The position numbers and the translations under genes are program-made. A stretch of DNA of 64,000 nucleotides, taken from Sphingobium sp. D43FB. Lineage in GTDB: Bacteria > Pseudomonadota > Alphaproteobacteria > Sphingomonadales > Sphingomonadaceae. The DNA lies in the NCBI RefSeq assembly GCF_002312805.1, contig NZ_NMUA01000021.1, forward strand, positions 1 to 64,000, given 5' to 3'. This document shows positions 44,583-52,776 of the stretch, in pieces. The notes under the pieces are model-generated. The model saw only the letters and a program-made list of their open reading frames with translations, ran no database searches and was not told the origin of the DNA. Every line of letters begins with the position of its first letter. The stretch's first letter is position 1.

Positions 44583-46706
44583 TTGTCCATTTTCCGCGCG
44601 GCGCTGTTTGCGTCTGTTTCCCTGTCGGCTTGGGCGTCGGTGGCTTCTGCGCAGGAGGTTCCTGCGGCGGCACCCGATGCAGCCATGGCCGATAGCGATC
44701 AGATCATCGTGACGGGCCGCGCGCAGCGCCTCTACCGCACCGAAACTACGACCGTCGGCAAAAGCGCCGAAGACCCGCTCGACATTCCGCAGGCCTTGCA
44801 GGTGATCAACAAGGATCTGTTTGCCGATCAAGGCGCGCGCGACGCGACCGACATCTATCGCAATATTTCGGGTGTCAGCTTCTTTAGCTATGCAGGCGTC
44901 ACCTTCCGCGGCTTTCGCCAGGACCAGTCCTTCTACGACGGGATGCGCGGCAATCCGTTCATCGGTTTTTCCGTGCCCCAGCTTTTCAATATCGAACGGG
45001 TGGAAGTGTTGAAGGGACCGGCGGGGCTTTTCTTTGGTCCGGGCTCGCCCGGCGGCATCATCAACTATGTGTCGAAGGTGCCCGGCGATACCAGCGCCAT
45101 GCGCCTGGTGGCGACGGCGGGCAATTATGATCGTCGCGGCATATCCGCCGAAGCGACCGGCCCAATCGACAAGGACGGGATCGTCACCTACCGCATAGGC
45201 GGCTTTTACGAGGCGACGAACCCCTATCGGCGCAATACCAAGAATGTGTCGCTGATCGGTGATGGTGGCCTGGCGATCAAGACCAATGAGGGCGGCAAGC
45301 TGACGTTGCAGGCGACGGTCTACGACAATGACCTCCAGGCCAACCGCCTGCGCGGCATATTGACTAGGGATGACGGCACTTTCCGCACCGACATTCGCTG
45401 GAATGCCAACGAACCCACCGATTTTCTTCACCTTAAATCGCAGGCCTATCAGGCGCGTTATGCGACCGCGATCGGGGAGCGGGTCACGTTCGACGCGGGG
45501 GTGCGCTATTTCAAGGCGACCGAGACGCAGCAATATCATGAGCCGCGCGGGTTGGTGGCGGGTAGCGACGATCTGGTCGCGCGCGAGTTTCGCGACCAGA
45601 TCCGCAATGTCGATGGCCTGTCCTTTTCCGCCAATCTGACGACGCGGGTCGATCTGCTTGGCATGGAGCATAAGTTCCAGACCGGCGCGGACTGGTATGA
45701 TGAGACGAGCGTGCTCCATTCGCGCATCCTGCGGACAGACGCAGGCGTGACGCCACTCAGCCTCAGCAATCCCGTCTACACCAACAGCGCGCGCGACGTG
45801 GCGCGGGCCGCTAAGCTACCCTTCACCGTGACCGATACGCGCACGAAGCGTCAGGGCGCTTATCTGCAGGACCAGATCAGCCTGAGCGAGGCTTTCATGC
45901 TGGTCGGTGGTGTGCGCTACGACAAGTTCGAGGATCGCGTGGTCAACGCTGCTTCTTACGAGGATGACGACATCACCTTCCGCACCGGCGCGATCTACAA
46001 GCCGCGCAAGGATGTCTCCCTCTATCTGAGCTGGTCGCAAAGTTTCGAGCCGCAGACGGCCGCCAGCCAGAATGGCGATGTTGGTGGCCCCTTCGCCCCT
46101 GTCACCGGCGACCAGTTCGAAGGCGGCATCAAGACCGACCTGTTCGACGGCAGGCTCCAGGCCAATCTGGCCGCCTATCGCATCGTCCGCAAGAATATCC
46201 TCCAGGCCGATACCAGCCTGCCGCCCGTCAACGGCCAGGACCAGCTACGCCCGATCGGCGAAGTGACAAGCAAGGGGTTTGAGATCGACCTGTCGACCGA
46301 CATTACCGCCAATTGGGTCGCGCTGGTCAATTATGGCTATAACGACACGAAGATCACCGGCACGATCGCGGGTCAGGCGATCACCAACGCCGTCGGCAAT
46401 CGCTTCGCCAATGCGCCCAAGCATAAGGTCGGCTTCTGGACCCGCTATCAGGTGCCGACGATCGACGCCGCCTTTGCCGTCGGCGGCGAACATGTGTCGA
46501 AGCGCATCAGCCTGTCGGGGCAGACCGTGAAACCCTATACGATCTTCGACGCATCGATCACCAAGGGGCTTGGCTTTGCCGAACTGATGCTGCGCGTCGA
46601 TAATATGTTCGACAAGGTCTATGCGGCATCGGGCTTTTCGGCGCAGAGCGGGCATTTCCCCGGCGAGCCGCGGACATTCCTGGCCGAACTGCGCTTTCAA
46701 TTCTGA
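44583..46706 (+). CDS. TonB-dependent siderophore-type receptor (707 aa)
   Basis: Outer-membrane receptor of the ferric-siderophore class, distinct in plug sequence from the carbohydrate TBDRs. The start is TTG at 44583, chosen because it alone gives the signal peptide MSIFRAALFASVSLSAWASVASA|Q; ATGs at 44561 and 44570 are in other frames. The plug has DPLDIPQALQVINKDLF, FRGFRQDQSFYDGMRG, VEVLKGPAGLFFGPGSPGG and INYVSKVP. The barrel ends LRFQF. The next gene, 2 nt downstream, is a PepSY membrane protein, a common partner in iron uptake. A Fur-like box lies upstream. Confidence 0.93.
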   Translation: MSIFRAALFASVSLSAWASVASAQEVPAAAPDAAMADSDQIIVTGRAQRLYRTETTTVGKSAEDPLDIPQALQVINKDLFADQGARDATDIYRNISGVSFFSYAGVTFRGFRQDQSFYDGMRGNPFIGFSVPQLFNIERVEVLKGPAGLFFGPGSPGGIINYVSKVPGDTSAMRLVATAGNYDRRGISAEATGPIDKDGIVTYRIGGFYEATNPYRRNTKNVSLIGDGGLAIKTNEGGKLTLQATVYDNDLQANRLRGILTRDDGTFRTDIRWNANEPTDFLHLKSQAYQARYATAIGERVTFDAGVRYFKATETQQYHEPRGLVAGSDDLVAREFRDQIRNVDGLSFSANLTTRVDLLGMEHKFQTGADWYDETSVLHSRILRTDAGVTPLSLSNPVYTNSARDVARAAKLPFTVTDTRTKRQGAYLQDQISLSEAFMLVGGVRYDKFEDRVVNAASYEDDDITFRTGAIYKPRKDVSLYLSWSQSFEPQTAASQNGDVGGPFAPVTGDQFEGGIKTDLFDGRLQANLAAYRIVRKNILQADTSLPPVNGQDQLRPIGEVTSKGFEIDLSTDITANWVALVNYGYNDTKITGTIAGQAITNAVGNRFANAPKHKVGFWTRYQVPTIDAAFAVGGEHVSKRISLSGQTVKPYTIFDASITKGLGFAELMLRVDNMFDKVYAASGFSAQSGHFPGEPRTFLAELRFQF

Positions 46707-46708
46707 CC

Positions 46709-47893
46709 ATGGATCAGGCGCGCGTGAAAAAGGGTCGGTCGCTTTGGTGGGTGGTGCATAGCTGGATCGGCCTCAAACTGTCGATCTTCCTGACCTTCAT
46801 CCTGGCGACGGGCACTTTTGCCGTGTTCGCGCATGAAATCGACTGGCTGGCGACGCCCGCCATGCGGGTATCGCCCCGGTCGGAACCGGTCGCATCCTGG
46901 GGGGCGTTGGCGCAGGCGGCGGCCCGCGCTGCGCCCGATGCCCGGCTCCAGACCCTTTATGCGCCGATCGACCCCTGGTTCGCGGTCGAGGCCTGGGTCA
47001 GTCGCGGCAAGGGGGCGCCGGAGCGGGTCTATGTCGATCCGTGGACGGCGGAGGTTACAGGCCGGCATGGCTGGGCCAATGTCCACCGCTTCCTGCGGCA
47101 GGCCCATCGCCACCTGATGCTGCCGACGAAGATAGGCATACCGATCGTCTGTTCGCTCGCCCTGTTGCTGGCGGCCTCTTTGGTGTCGGGCATCGTCACC
47201 TACAAGAAATGGTGGCGCGGCTTCTTTCGCGCGCCGCGCGGTGGGGACAGGCGGCGGATAACGGGCGACTTACATCGCCTGATGGGCTTGTGGAGCCTGT
47301 GGTTCGTGGCGCTGATCACGCTGACCGGCCTCTGGTATCTGGTCGAGACATTGGGCGGGAACGCCAAGGTGCCCAAATTGCCGCAAGTGGCGGCCGGTGC
47401 GATGCCGACCGGGGCCGCGCTGGACCGGCTGGTCGCCGTCGCGCGCCGCGCCGATCCTGCGCTCGATATTCGGGAAATCCGCTTCACACCCGACAATGGC
47501 GTCATCTTCCTCGGCCAGTCCTCCGCCTGGTTGGTGCGCGATCGCGCCAATGCAGTGGTCGTCGATCCGGCAACGTCGCGCGTCGTCGCGCAGCTGGATG
47601 GACGCACGTTGAGCGCGCATCAGCGCATTTCCGAAATGGCCGATCCGCTGCATTTCGGCACCTTCGGCGGCCTGTGGACCAAAGTCCTCTGGTTCCTGTT
47701 CGGCGCACTGCTGACGGCGATGGCCGTCACCGGCACGATGATCTACGCGATGCGGCTGGCCCGATCGGCGCGATCCGACGCCAGCAGCCTGAAGATCGCC
47801 TGGCAGGGCATGGGTGCCTGGGGATATATCGGCATCGCCCTCATTCTCCTGACGCTCATCCTGACGCCAGGAGCGATCGGTGGGGCGAGTTAA
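46709..47893 (+). CDS. PepSY-associated transmembrane protein (394 aa)
   Basis: Inner-membrane protein with about four transmembrane helices: LSIFLTFILATGTFAVFAH, IVCSLALLLAASLVSGIVTY, LWSLWFVALITLTGLWYLV and a C-terminal pair around WFLFGALLTAMAVTG and YIGIALILLTLILTPG. Periplasmic loops carry PepSY-like repeats (RVYVDPWTAEVTG, VVDPATSRVVAQLDG). Conserved His residues in HRFLRQAHRHLM and DLHRLMGLW fit the family's proposed haem-binding, ferric-siderophore reductase role. It is coupled to the siderophore receptor and probably reduces or releases iron after import. It converges on the PL22 gene. Confidence 0.88.
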   Translation: MDQARVKKGRSLWWVVHSWIGLKLSIFLTFILATGTFAVFAHEIDWLATPAMRVSPRSEPVASWGALAQAAARAAPDARLQTLYAPIDPWFAVEAWVSRGKGAPERVYVDPWTAEVTGRHGWANVHRFLRQAHRHLMLPTKIGIPIVCSLALLLAASLVSGIVTYKKWWRGFFRAPRGGDRRRITGDLHRLMGLWSLWFVALITLTGLWYLVETLGGNAKVPKLPQVAAGAMPTGAALDRLVAVARRADPALDIREIRFTPDNGVIFLGQSSAWLVRDRANAVVVDPATSRVVAQLDGRTLSAHQRISEMADPLHFGTFGGLWTKVLWFLFGALLTAMAVTGTMIYAMRLARSARSDASSLKIAWQGMGAWGYIGIALILLTLILTPGAIGGAS

Positions 47894-47916
47894 AGCTCAG
47901 GCGAAGCCTGCCCCCC

Positions 47917-49242
47917 CTATGATCCGCCCTGTTTGCGCAATTCAGCAGCATAGATGTGCGGTGCGCCGTCCATGTTGGAGCGGAAGATCATCCATTTGCC
48001 GTCGGGCGTGAAAGTGATGTTGGGTTCCAGCCGATAATCATGCTTGCGCATGTCCACGATCTTTTCGACCCCGAACGTGCCCGGCGCGATCAGGTCCGCA
48101 GCGTTGTCCGCATGAATGCCGGCGACATCGGGTATGGCGCGCGGGGTGAAGAGGTAGAGATATTTGCCATCGGGCGCATGGGCGACCATCTCGCTATCGC
48201 CGCCATCGCCTGAAAAATGGCGCATGTCAGGTGCCTGATTATAATGGACCGACCATTGGTTGCGATCGACATGATACCATTGCCGCCGACCGGTGGCGAT
48301 CTCATAGCCCGCCAGCCAGAAGACTTCGCCGCGCGGCGTCTGCAGATCATACCAGATCCAGGCGCCATCGGGCGAGAAGAACTCATGGCCTGCAATTTCC
48401 ATGTTCATGATCCGCTTGTGGATCAGCTGCTTGCCACTGCCGTCAGTGCGGATCGTCCAGATCCGATCGACCTTGTGCCACGGCCCTTCGTGGCAATACA
48501 TGATGAGGCCGGGATCGGTCGGCGAAAATTGGATATGGTTGAGCCAATCCGTCGAGGCGACGACGACCTTCCGCTCGCCGGTGCGGATGTCGATGGTGAA
48601 GATCTCCATCGGAATCTTCGCTTCCAGCCGTTCGTTCAGCCGCACTTCCTTCGCCTCGGCAAAGCTGAGCGGCTTTCCGTCCGGTCCATTGGCGGCATAA
48701 TGCGCCTGGCCGAAGGTCTGCTTAATCTCCGGCGTCCCGGCCTTTTGCGTGCCGTCGGGTTGAAGCGGCTTGTCGCTGGCGGCCCATTGGCCAAGCAGCA
48801 GCGTTTCGTCGGCATTGATCGACCCTATCGAACCGCCATCGACCGTCGCGATTTTGCGGGTCTTGCCGCTGTCGATATCCGCCACGAAGATGGTCGTGCC
48901 GCCCGCCCCGTCATCGCGCTTGCGGCTGGCATAATAGGCCGTGCGGGTCTTGCGCCCGGTGAACAGCAGTTGCAGATCCTTGCCCTTGACCAGCGGCTTG
49001 ATGGTCCAGTCGGCCAGCGTCATCACCGCGATGCCGTCGGGCGTCGATATCACCATCTTGTCGCCCTGGGGCGTATAGCTGTTCTGATGGAAATAGAGGC
49101 TGGCGCTGCCCGGCTGCTGCGTCAGCCGCAGGACACGGTGGCCGGTCGTCTGGTCGATCCATTCGGCGGCCGGCTTTGCCTGCACGGCCCCGGCGAGGCC
49201 AACTGCCGCCATCGCGGCCCATCCGATCATCGCTTTGCGCAT
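47917..49242 (-). CDS. PL22-like oligogalacturonate lyase (441 aa)
   Basis: Beta-propeller lyase that converts short, often unsaturated, oligogalacturonides to monomers. The start at 49242 gives a signal peptide MRKAMIGWAAMAAVGLAGAVQA|K, so this form is probably periplasmic, whereas enterobacterial Ogl is cytoplasmic. Family blocks are LYFHQNSYTPQGDKMVIST (given in part), NHIQFSPTDPGLIMYCHEGPW, also in part, and the metal-site region NQWSVHYNQAPDMRHF. PDGKYLYLF and PDGKWMIFRS are WD-like blade repeats. It lies 2 nt after the rhamnogalacturonan-lyase-like gene on the minus strand, supporting a pectin role. Confidence 0.85.
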   Translation of the reverse strand: MRKAMIGWAAMAAVGLAGAVQAKPAAEWIDQTTGHRVLRLTQQPGSASLYFHQNSYTPQGDKMVISTPDGIAVMTLADWTIKPLVKGKDLQLLFTGRKTRTAYYASRKRDDGAGGTTIFVADIDSGKTRKIATVDGGSIGSINADETLLLGQWAASDKPLQPDGTQKAGTPEIKQTFGQAHYAANGPDGKPLSFAEAKEVRLNERLEAKIPMEIFTIDIRTGERKVVVASTDWLNHIQFSPTDPGLIMYCHEGPWHKVDRIWTIRTDGSGKQLIHKRIMNMEIAGHEFFSPDGAWIWYDLQTPRGEVFWLAGYEIATGRRQWYHVDRNQWSVHYNQAPDMRHFSGDGGDSEMVAHAPDGKYLYLFTPRAIPDVAGIHADNAADLIAPGTFGVEKIVDMRKHDYRLEPNITFTPDGKWMIFRSNMDGAPHIYAAELRKQGGS

Positions 49243-49244
49243 CC

Positions 49245-51962
49245 TCAATTCCTCTTTTCTGCGGCGGCCCATTCCAGTGCGTCGGGAATGAGTGCCAGAT
49301 TCTGGATCGCCGCCAATCCCCATTGCGATGCGGCGTTAGTGGAGACCCCCGGCCACTCGACGGTCAGGCGAACGAAATCGGGGCCGCTATGCGCGACCCG
49401 CGGGTCGCCATCCGACAGCCCCAATCCGGCCTCGCCCCCCAAAAATTCGCGCGCGGCGCGTGTCGATAGCGCGGCATCGCCGGTTTCCCGCGCGACATAG
49501 GCCGTCAGGCGGGAATGCCCTTCCTTCAGGTTCCGCTTGCCGAAGGGCAGAGAAAAATGCGCGTCCCATTCCTGCGGCGAAGCGTTGAACCAGCGGCAAT
49601 AATCGAGCCATGCCGCCCGATAGCGCGGCACGTCGATCAGTTGCAACAATTCGGCATTCACTTCAAACGCCCCGAATACGGCGTTGAGATGCGAGATGGA
49701 TATTTTGTCTCCCGACCCGATGAAGCGCCCGGATTTGAGATCATAGGGGGCGCTGCCCGCCAGCCAGCCATATTTCAATCGCCCGATACTATCCATGCCG
49801 GCGACCAGCCGGTCCCGCCACCGCACGTCGCCCGTCCGTTCCCATTCCGTCAGCCAGGCCGCCGCGAGCGACCCCCAGACGGTACCGAAGCTGAAATCCA
49901 CGACGCCTTCGGGGAGGGTCTTGCGCTCGGCACCGGGCACCTTGCGGCCGATCTCGACATGGGTGAGCGCTTGGTCCGAGGGAACCAAAGCGCGCATCAG
50001 GTCGCCCACCCGTTCGTCGCCGGTCAGATAATAGAAGATGCGACGATAGGCAGCGTTGCTAACGCGCGGCTGTTTGGAGCTGTCGCTCCAATGCTGAACG
50101 CCATGTCGCGTGCCAAGGCCCGCAAAGCGGCCAAGATGATAGACATCGACTTCGCCTGTATGGCGGGTCATCGCTTCGGCCAGGCGAAAGGCGCGCGCCC
50201 GGCCGCTGCGCAGCACATCATACCAAAGCCACAGGTCGGGCGATAATTCGCTATTGGCCCAGGCATAGCCGCCGATATCATAGCGCCAGACGTGCCGATC
50301 CTCGTCATACGTGTGCATGACGTCGCCATGGTTCCAGAAGCCATACCAGCCGCGCCGGTCGACCTCTTCGGCATAGAAATCGACCAGATTGACCAGTTGA
50401 TCCTCGATCCGCGCCTTCAGCGGGCTGGATCGGTCGGGCAGGCTCCAGATGCCCAGCACGTCGGCCGCATGGATGCGTTCGGGCGTCACCATCAGTTGCG
50501 GCGGCGTCGCATTGGCCTGCGCCATCGCCGCCAGATGCGCCGCTCCGGGCGTCGCCGCGCAGGCCCAGAGGGTCAGTTCGCTGGTCCGGGCCGCGCCGGT
50601 CGCGTCATCCCAGCCGGGTTCATAATCCTCATAGGTGATGTCCAGCCCTTCATTCTGGGCGGCATAGGCTTCCATGCCCATGACGTCCCTATAGGGGCGC
50701 ATGTCCATCGGCTGTGCGTTGGGGGACCAGAGCCAGGCGGTGAGCGACGCCTGGTCGGTGTCGGCGCCACGAATGTCGATCTGCGCGGGATGCCGCTGCC
50801 AGAAATAGCGCGCCGCGATCGCGACGCCGCCTGTGGGCGATCCAACATAGCCCAGGCCCTGCGAGCGCGTTCCCGATGTCGCATCGATCCACGCCTGCCC
50901 GGCCTTGGTCCGCTTGGCGATGGCAAAGCCGTCGGCGGAGAGCTGGCTCAGCGTGAAATCGCCCCAGGTCGGGATGCGGTCGAGCAGATTGCGAACCGTC
51001 GGTGCCATGGCGTCGATGGCCACGGCTTGGCCCGCAATCTGCGCCTTGCGCGCGGCCGCACCCGGATCGCGGCGGAGGCCGGTCAGCGGCCGGACCGCCT
51101 CGCTGAACAATCCGTCCGCGCCCGTGCTGATCCGCACATGACGGTCATGCGGGGCAGCATCCATCGGTACTTGCGCCCGCACGCCGAGGCCGCTGATGAA
51201 ATCCCTGGCCGGATCGCCGTCGAAGATGAAACTATGCACGACCCGCAGATGATCGGCCCCTGCATAGGCATAAAGGCGGACGACAAACGGCAGCCAGGCG
51301 CGCCCTTGCCCCTCATGCATCCCTTCCAGTTTCACGACGGCGCGCACCGGCCCCTTCTGTTCGACCGTCGCCTTGTCGATCCTGCCCGTGAAATGGCTGC
51401 GCTCCCCGCCTTGCGGTGCGTTGTCCACGCTGGCGATCAGCGCCAGCGATCCCATGACGGTCCGCTCGCCTGCTTTTGCCGACTGGATGATCGAATTGCC
51501 CGACTTGCCGATCGTCCATTGGACCAACCCGACCGTGATCATGATCCGGTCGGCGGTTTCGCGCAACAGGACCGGCGCGGGGGGCGCGACGGGCTTGCCC
51601 TGGACGACCGTCATGCTTGCCGACGGGGTGTCTCCGGCGGGCAGCGCATGGGCGGTCCATTTGAGCGATCCATCCGGCCAGCTGGCCAAGGGCCAGTGCT
51701 GCGATGGCAGAGCCTTGCCCTCGGCGTCTTTGACGGACAGGGCGGTTCCAGCGCGCAATGCCCCTTGCGGCCATGGCACGCCAAAGGTCTGGCCCAGCGA
51801 AAGCGGCGGCGCGGCATCGTCGATCCAGCGCACGGGTGTCGGCGGCACGTTGCTGCCGCGTGCGTTCGCGGCCCGTGCAGCGGCAGGCAGGAGCGCCGAA
51901 GCGCCGGTCAGCAGGCCAAACCTCAGGCTGTCCCGGCGGCTGACTATGATCCCTGTCTTCAT
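49245..51962 (-). CDS. exo-rhamnogalacturonan-lyase-like protein (905 aa)
   Basis: Large exported protein resembling the exo-rhamnogalacturonan lyase (PcRGLX-like, PL26) family, which removes unsaturated galacturonosyl-rhamnose from chain ends. The start at 51962 follows AAGGAGCGG and gives a Tat-type leader VSRRDSLRFGLLTGASALLPAAARA split as RR-D-SLRFG. Recognised blocks are VRWIDDAAPPLSLGQTFGVPWPQG (in part) near the N terminus, RLYAYAGADHLRVVHSFIFDGD in the middle and YGFWNHGDVMHTYDEDRHVWRYD in the toroid domain, also quoted in part. Many bacterial relatives are untested, so lyase activity is inferred. It overlaps neither neighbour but sits in a tight minus-strand run. Confidence 0.75.
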   Translation of the reverse strand: MKTGIIVSRRDSLRFGLLTGASALLPAAARAANARGSNVPPTPVRWIDDAAPPLSLGQTFGVPWPQGALRAGTALSVKDAEGKALPSQHWPLASWPDGSLKWTAHALPAGDTPSASMTVVQGKPVAPPAPVLLRETADRIMITVGLVQWTIGKSGNSIIQSAKAGERTVMGSLALIASVDNAPQGGERSHFTGRIDKATVEQKGPVRAVVKLEGMHEGQGRAWLPFVVRLYAYAGADHLRVVHSFIFDGDPARDFISGLGVRAQVPMDAAPHDRHVRISTGADGLFSEAVRPLTGLRRDPGAAARKAQIAGQAVAIDAMAPTVRNLLDRIPTWGDFTLSQLSADGFAIAKRTKAGQAWIDATSGTRSQGLGYVGSPTGGVAIAARYFWQRHPAQIDIRGADTDQASLTAWLWSPNAQPMDMRPYRDVMGMEAYAAQNEGLDITYEDYEPGWDDATGAARTSELTLWACAATPGAAHLAAMAQANATPPQLMVTPERIHAADVLGIWSLPDRSSPLKARIEDQLVNLVDFYAEEVDRRGWYGFWNHGDVMHTYDEDRHVWRYDIGGYAWANSELSPDLWLWYDVLRSGRARAFRLAEAMTRHTGEVDVYHLGRFAGLGTRHGVQHWSDSSKQPRVSNAAYRRIFYYLTGDERVGDLMRALVPSDQALTHVEIGRKVPGAERKTLPEGVVDFSFGTVWGSLAAAWLTEWERTGDVRWRDRLVAGMDSIGRLKYGWLAGSAPYDLKSGRFIGSGDKISISHLNAVFGAFEVNAELLQLIDVPRYRAAWLDYCRWFNASPQEWDAHFSLPFGKRNLKEGHSRLTAYVARETGDAALSTRAAREFLGGEAGLGLSDGDPRVAHSGPDFVRLTVEWPGVSTNAASQWGLAAIQNLALIPDALEWAAAEKRN

Positions 51963-51981
51963 CGGCGTTCCGCTCCTTTTG

Positions 51982-52668
51982 TCAGCCATGGGTGATGGTC
52001 AGGTTGCGGACCTGAATGTGGCTCTGCGTGGTGCGCAGCCCGAAATGACCACGACGATAGGGGGCGGGGTCGTCCATCTCGAACAGGGGCGCGCCATCGC
52101 GCTCGACCGCGATATGATGGCCGTCAGCGATCAGGCCAATGGCGAACCAGGCGTTCGGTGTCAGCATGTCTGCCTTTGCCAGTCGGTCATGGTCTGGCAG
52201 CAACGGTCGTTCGCCCACCCGGCCGACATAGCGGCGCATCCGCGTCGTGCTGTTGCGGTTGCCGCCGATGCCGACATAATAGGTTTTCAGCCTATCATAA
52301 TCCTCGAACGCGCCGCTGCGCCGTCGGCCCAGCACCGACCCGGCCGGTGCGGCGGGGTCGGTCGCCATCCAGAAGGCGTTGACGTCGCTGACCGCGTCAT
52401 GGGGTCCGCCTTGGGCCACCGCCCGCACCTCATAACGGATCGCGACGGGTGCCATGAGGGCGGGCAGAAACCAGAGCGTGACCCCGGCGGGGGCGTCGAT
52501 GTCCAAAATGCCATCCCGCGCCGAGACGCGGGCATCGCCGATCGCTTCCATCCGCCATTGTTCGAGGCCGCCGCGAAAATCATCGCCCGAAACGGTGCGT
52601 CCGCCATCCGCGCGTACGGCGACCGGTGCCAGCATCAGCGACATCAGCATCGTGCGGCGGTTGAACAT
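51982..52668 (-). CDS. DUF6250-like exported protein, lectin/glucanase-like fold (228 aa)
   Basis: Small secreted protein resembling the DUF6250 family, usually found with polysaccharide-degrading genes. A twin-arginine-like leader FNRRTMLMSLMLAPVAVRA is present. Blocks SDVNAFWMATDP, YYVGIGGNRNSTTRMRRYVG and the C-terminal DDPAPYRRGHFGLRTTQSHIQVRN are characteristic of a beta-sandwich that often binds glycans. No catalytic residues can be assigned. It lies between the TBDR hairpins and the rhamnogalacturonan-lyase-like gene and may bind or cleave pectin fragments. Confidence 0.7.
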   Translation of the reverse strand: MFNRRTMLMSLMLAPVAVRADGGRTVSGDDFRGGLEQWRMEAIGDARVSARDGILDIDAPAGVTLWFLPALMAPVAIRYEVRAVAQGGPHDAVSDVNAFWMATDPAAPAGSVLGRRRSGAFEDYDRLKTYYVGIGGNRNSTTRMRRYVGRVGERPLLPDHDRLAKADMLTPNAWFAIGLIADGHHIAVERDGAPLFEMDDPAPYRRGHFGLRTTQSHIQVRNLTITHG

Positions 52669-52701
52669 GGCGCTATTCCCGGTTCAGGCTGAACGAAGAA
52701 A

Positions 52702-52767
52702 TGCTGCGGGATCGGGAGAAGGGGGAGATCCCGCAGCAAGAGCCGTGGTCTAGAAGGGGAACCACGG
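52702..52767 (-). terminator. two stem-loops after the pectin-locus TBDR
   Basis: In transcription order on the minus strand, the first hairpin pairs 52761-52767 with 52743-52749 (7 bp). The second pairs 52727-52738 with 52702-52713, a perfect 12-bp stem followed on the minus strand by the T-rich TTTCTTC. They lie between the TBDR and the DUF6250-like gene and probably lower read-through into the lyase genes. Confidence 0.65.
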
Positions 52768-52776
52768 GGGAGCGGA

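Noticed and set aside
50292-51995. 567-codon plus-strand open frame
   Set aside because: It is antisense to the exo-RG-lyase-like gene, which has a signal peptide, a ribosome binding site and family blocks.
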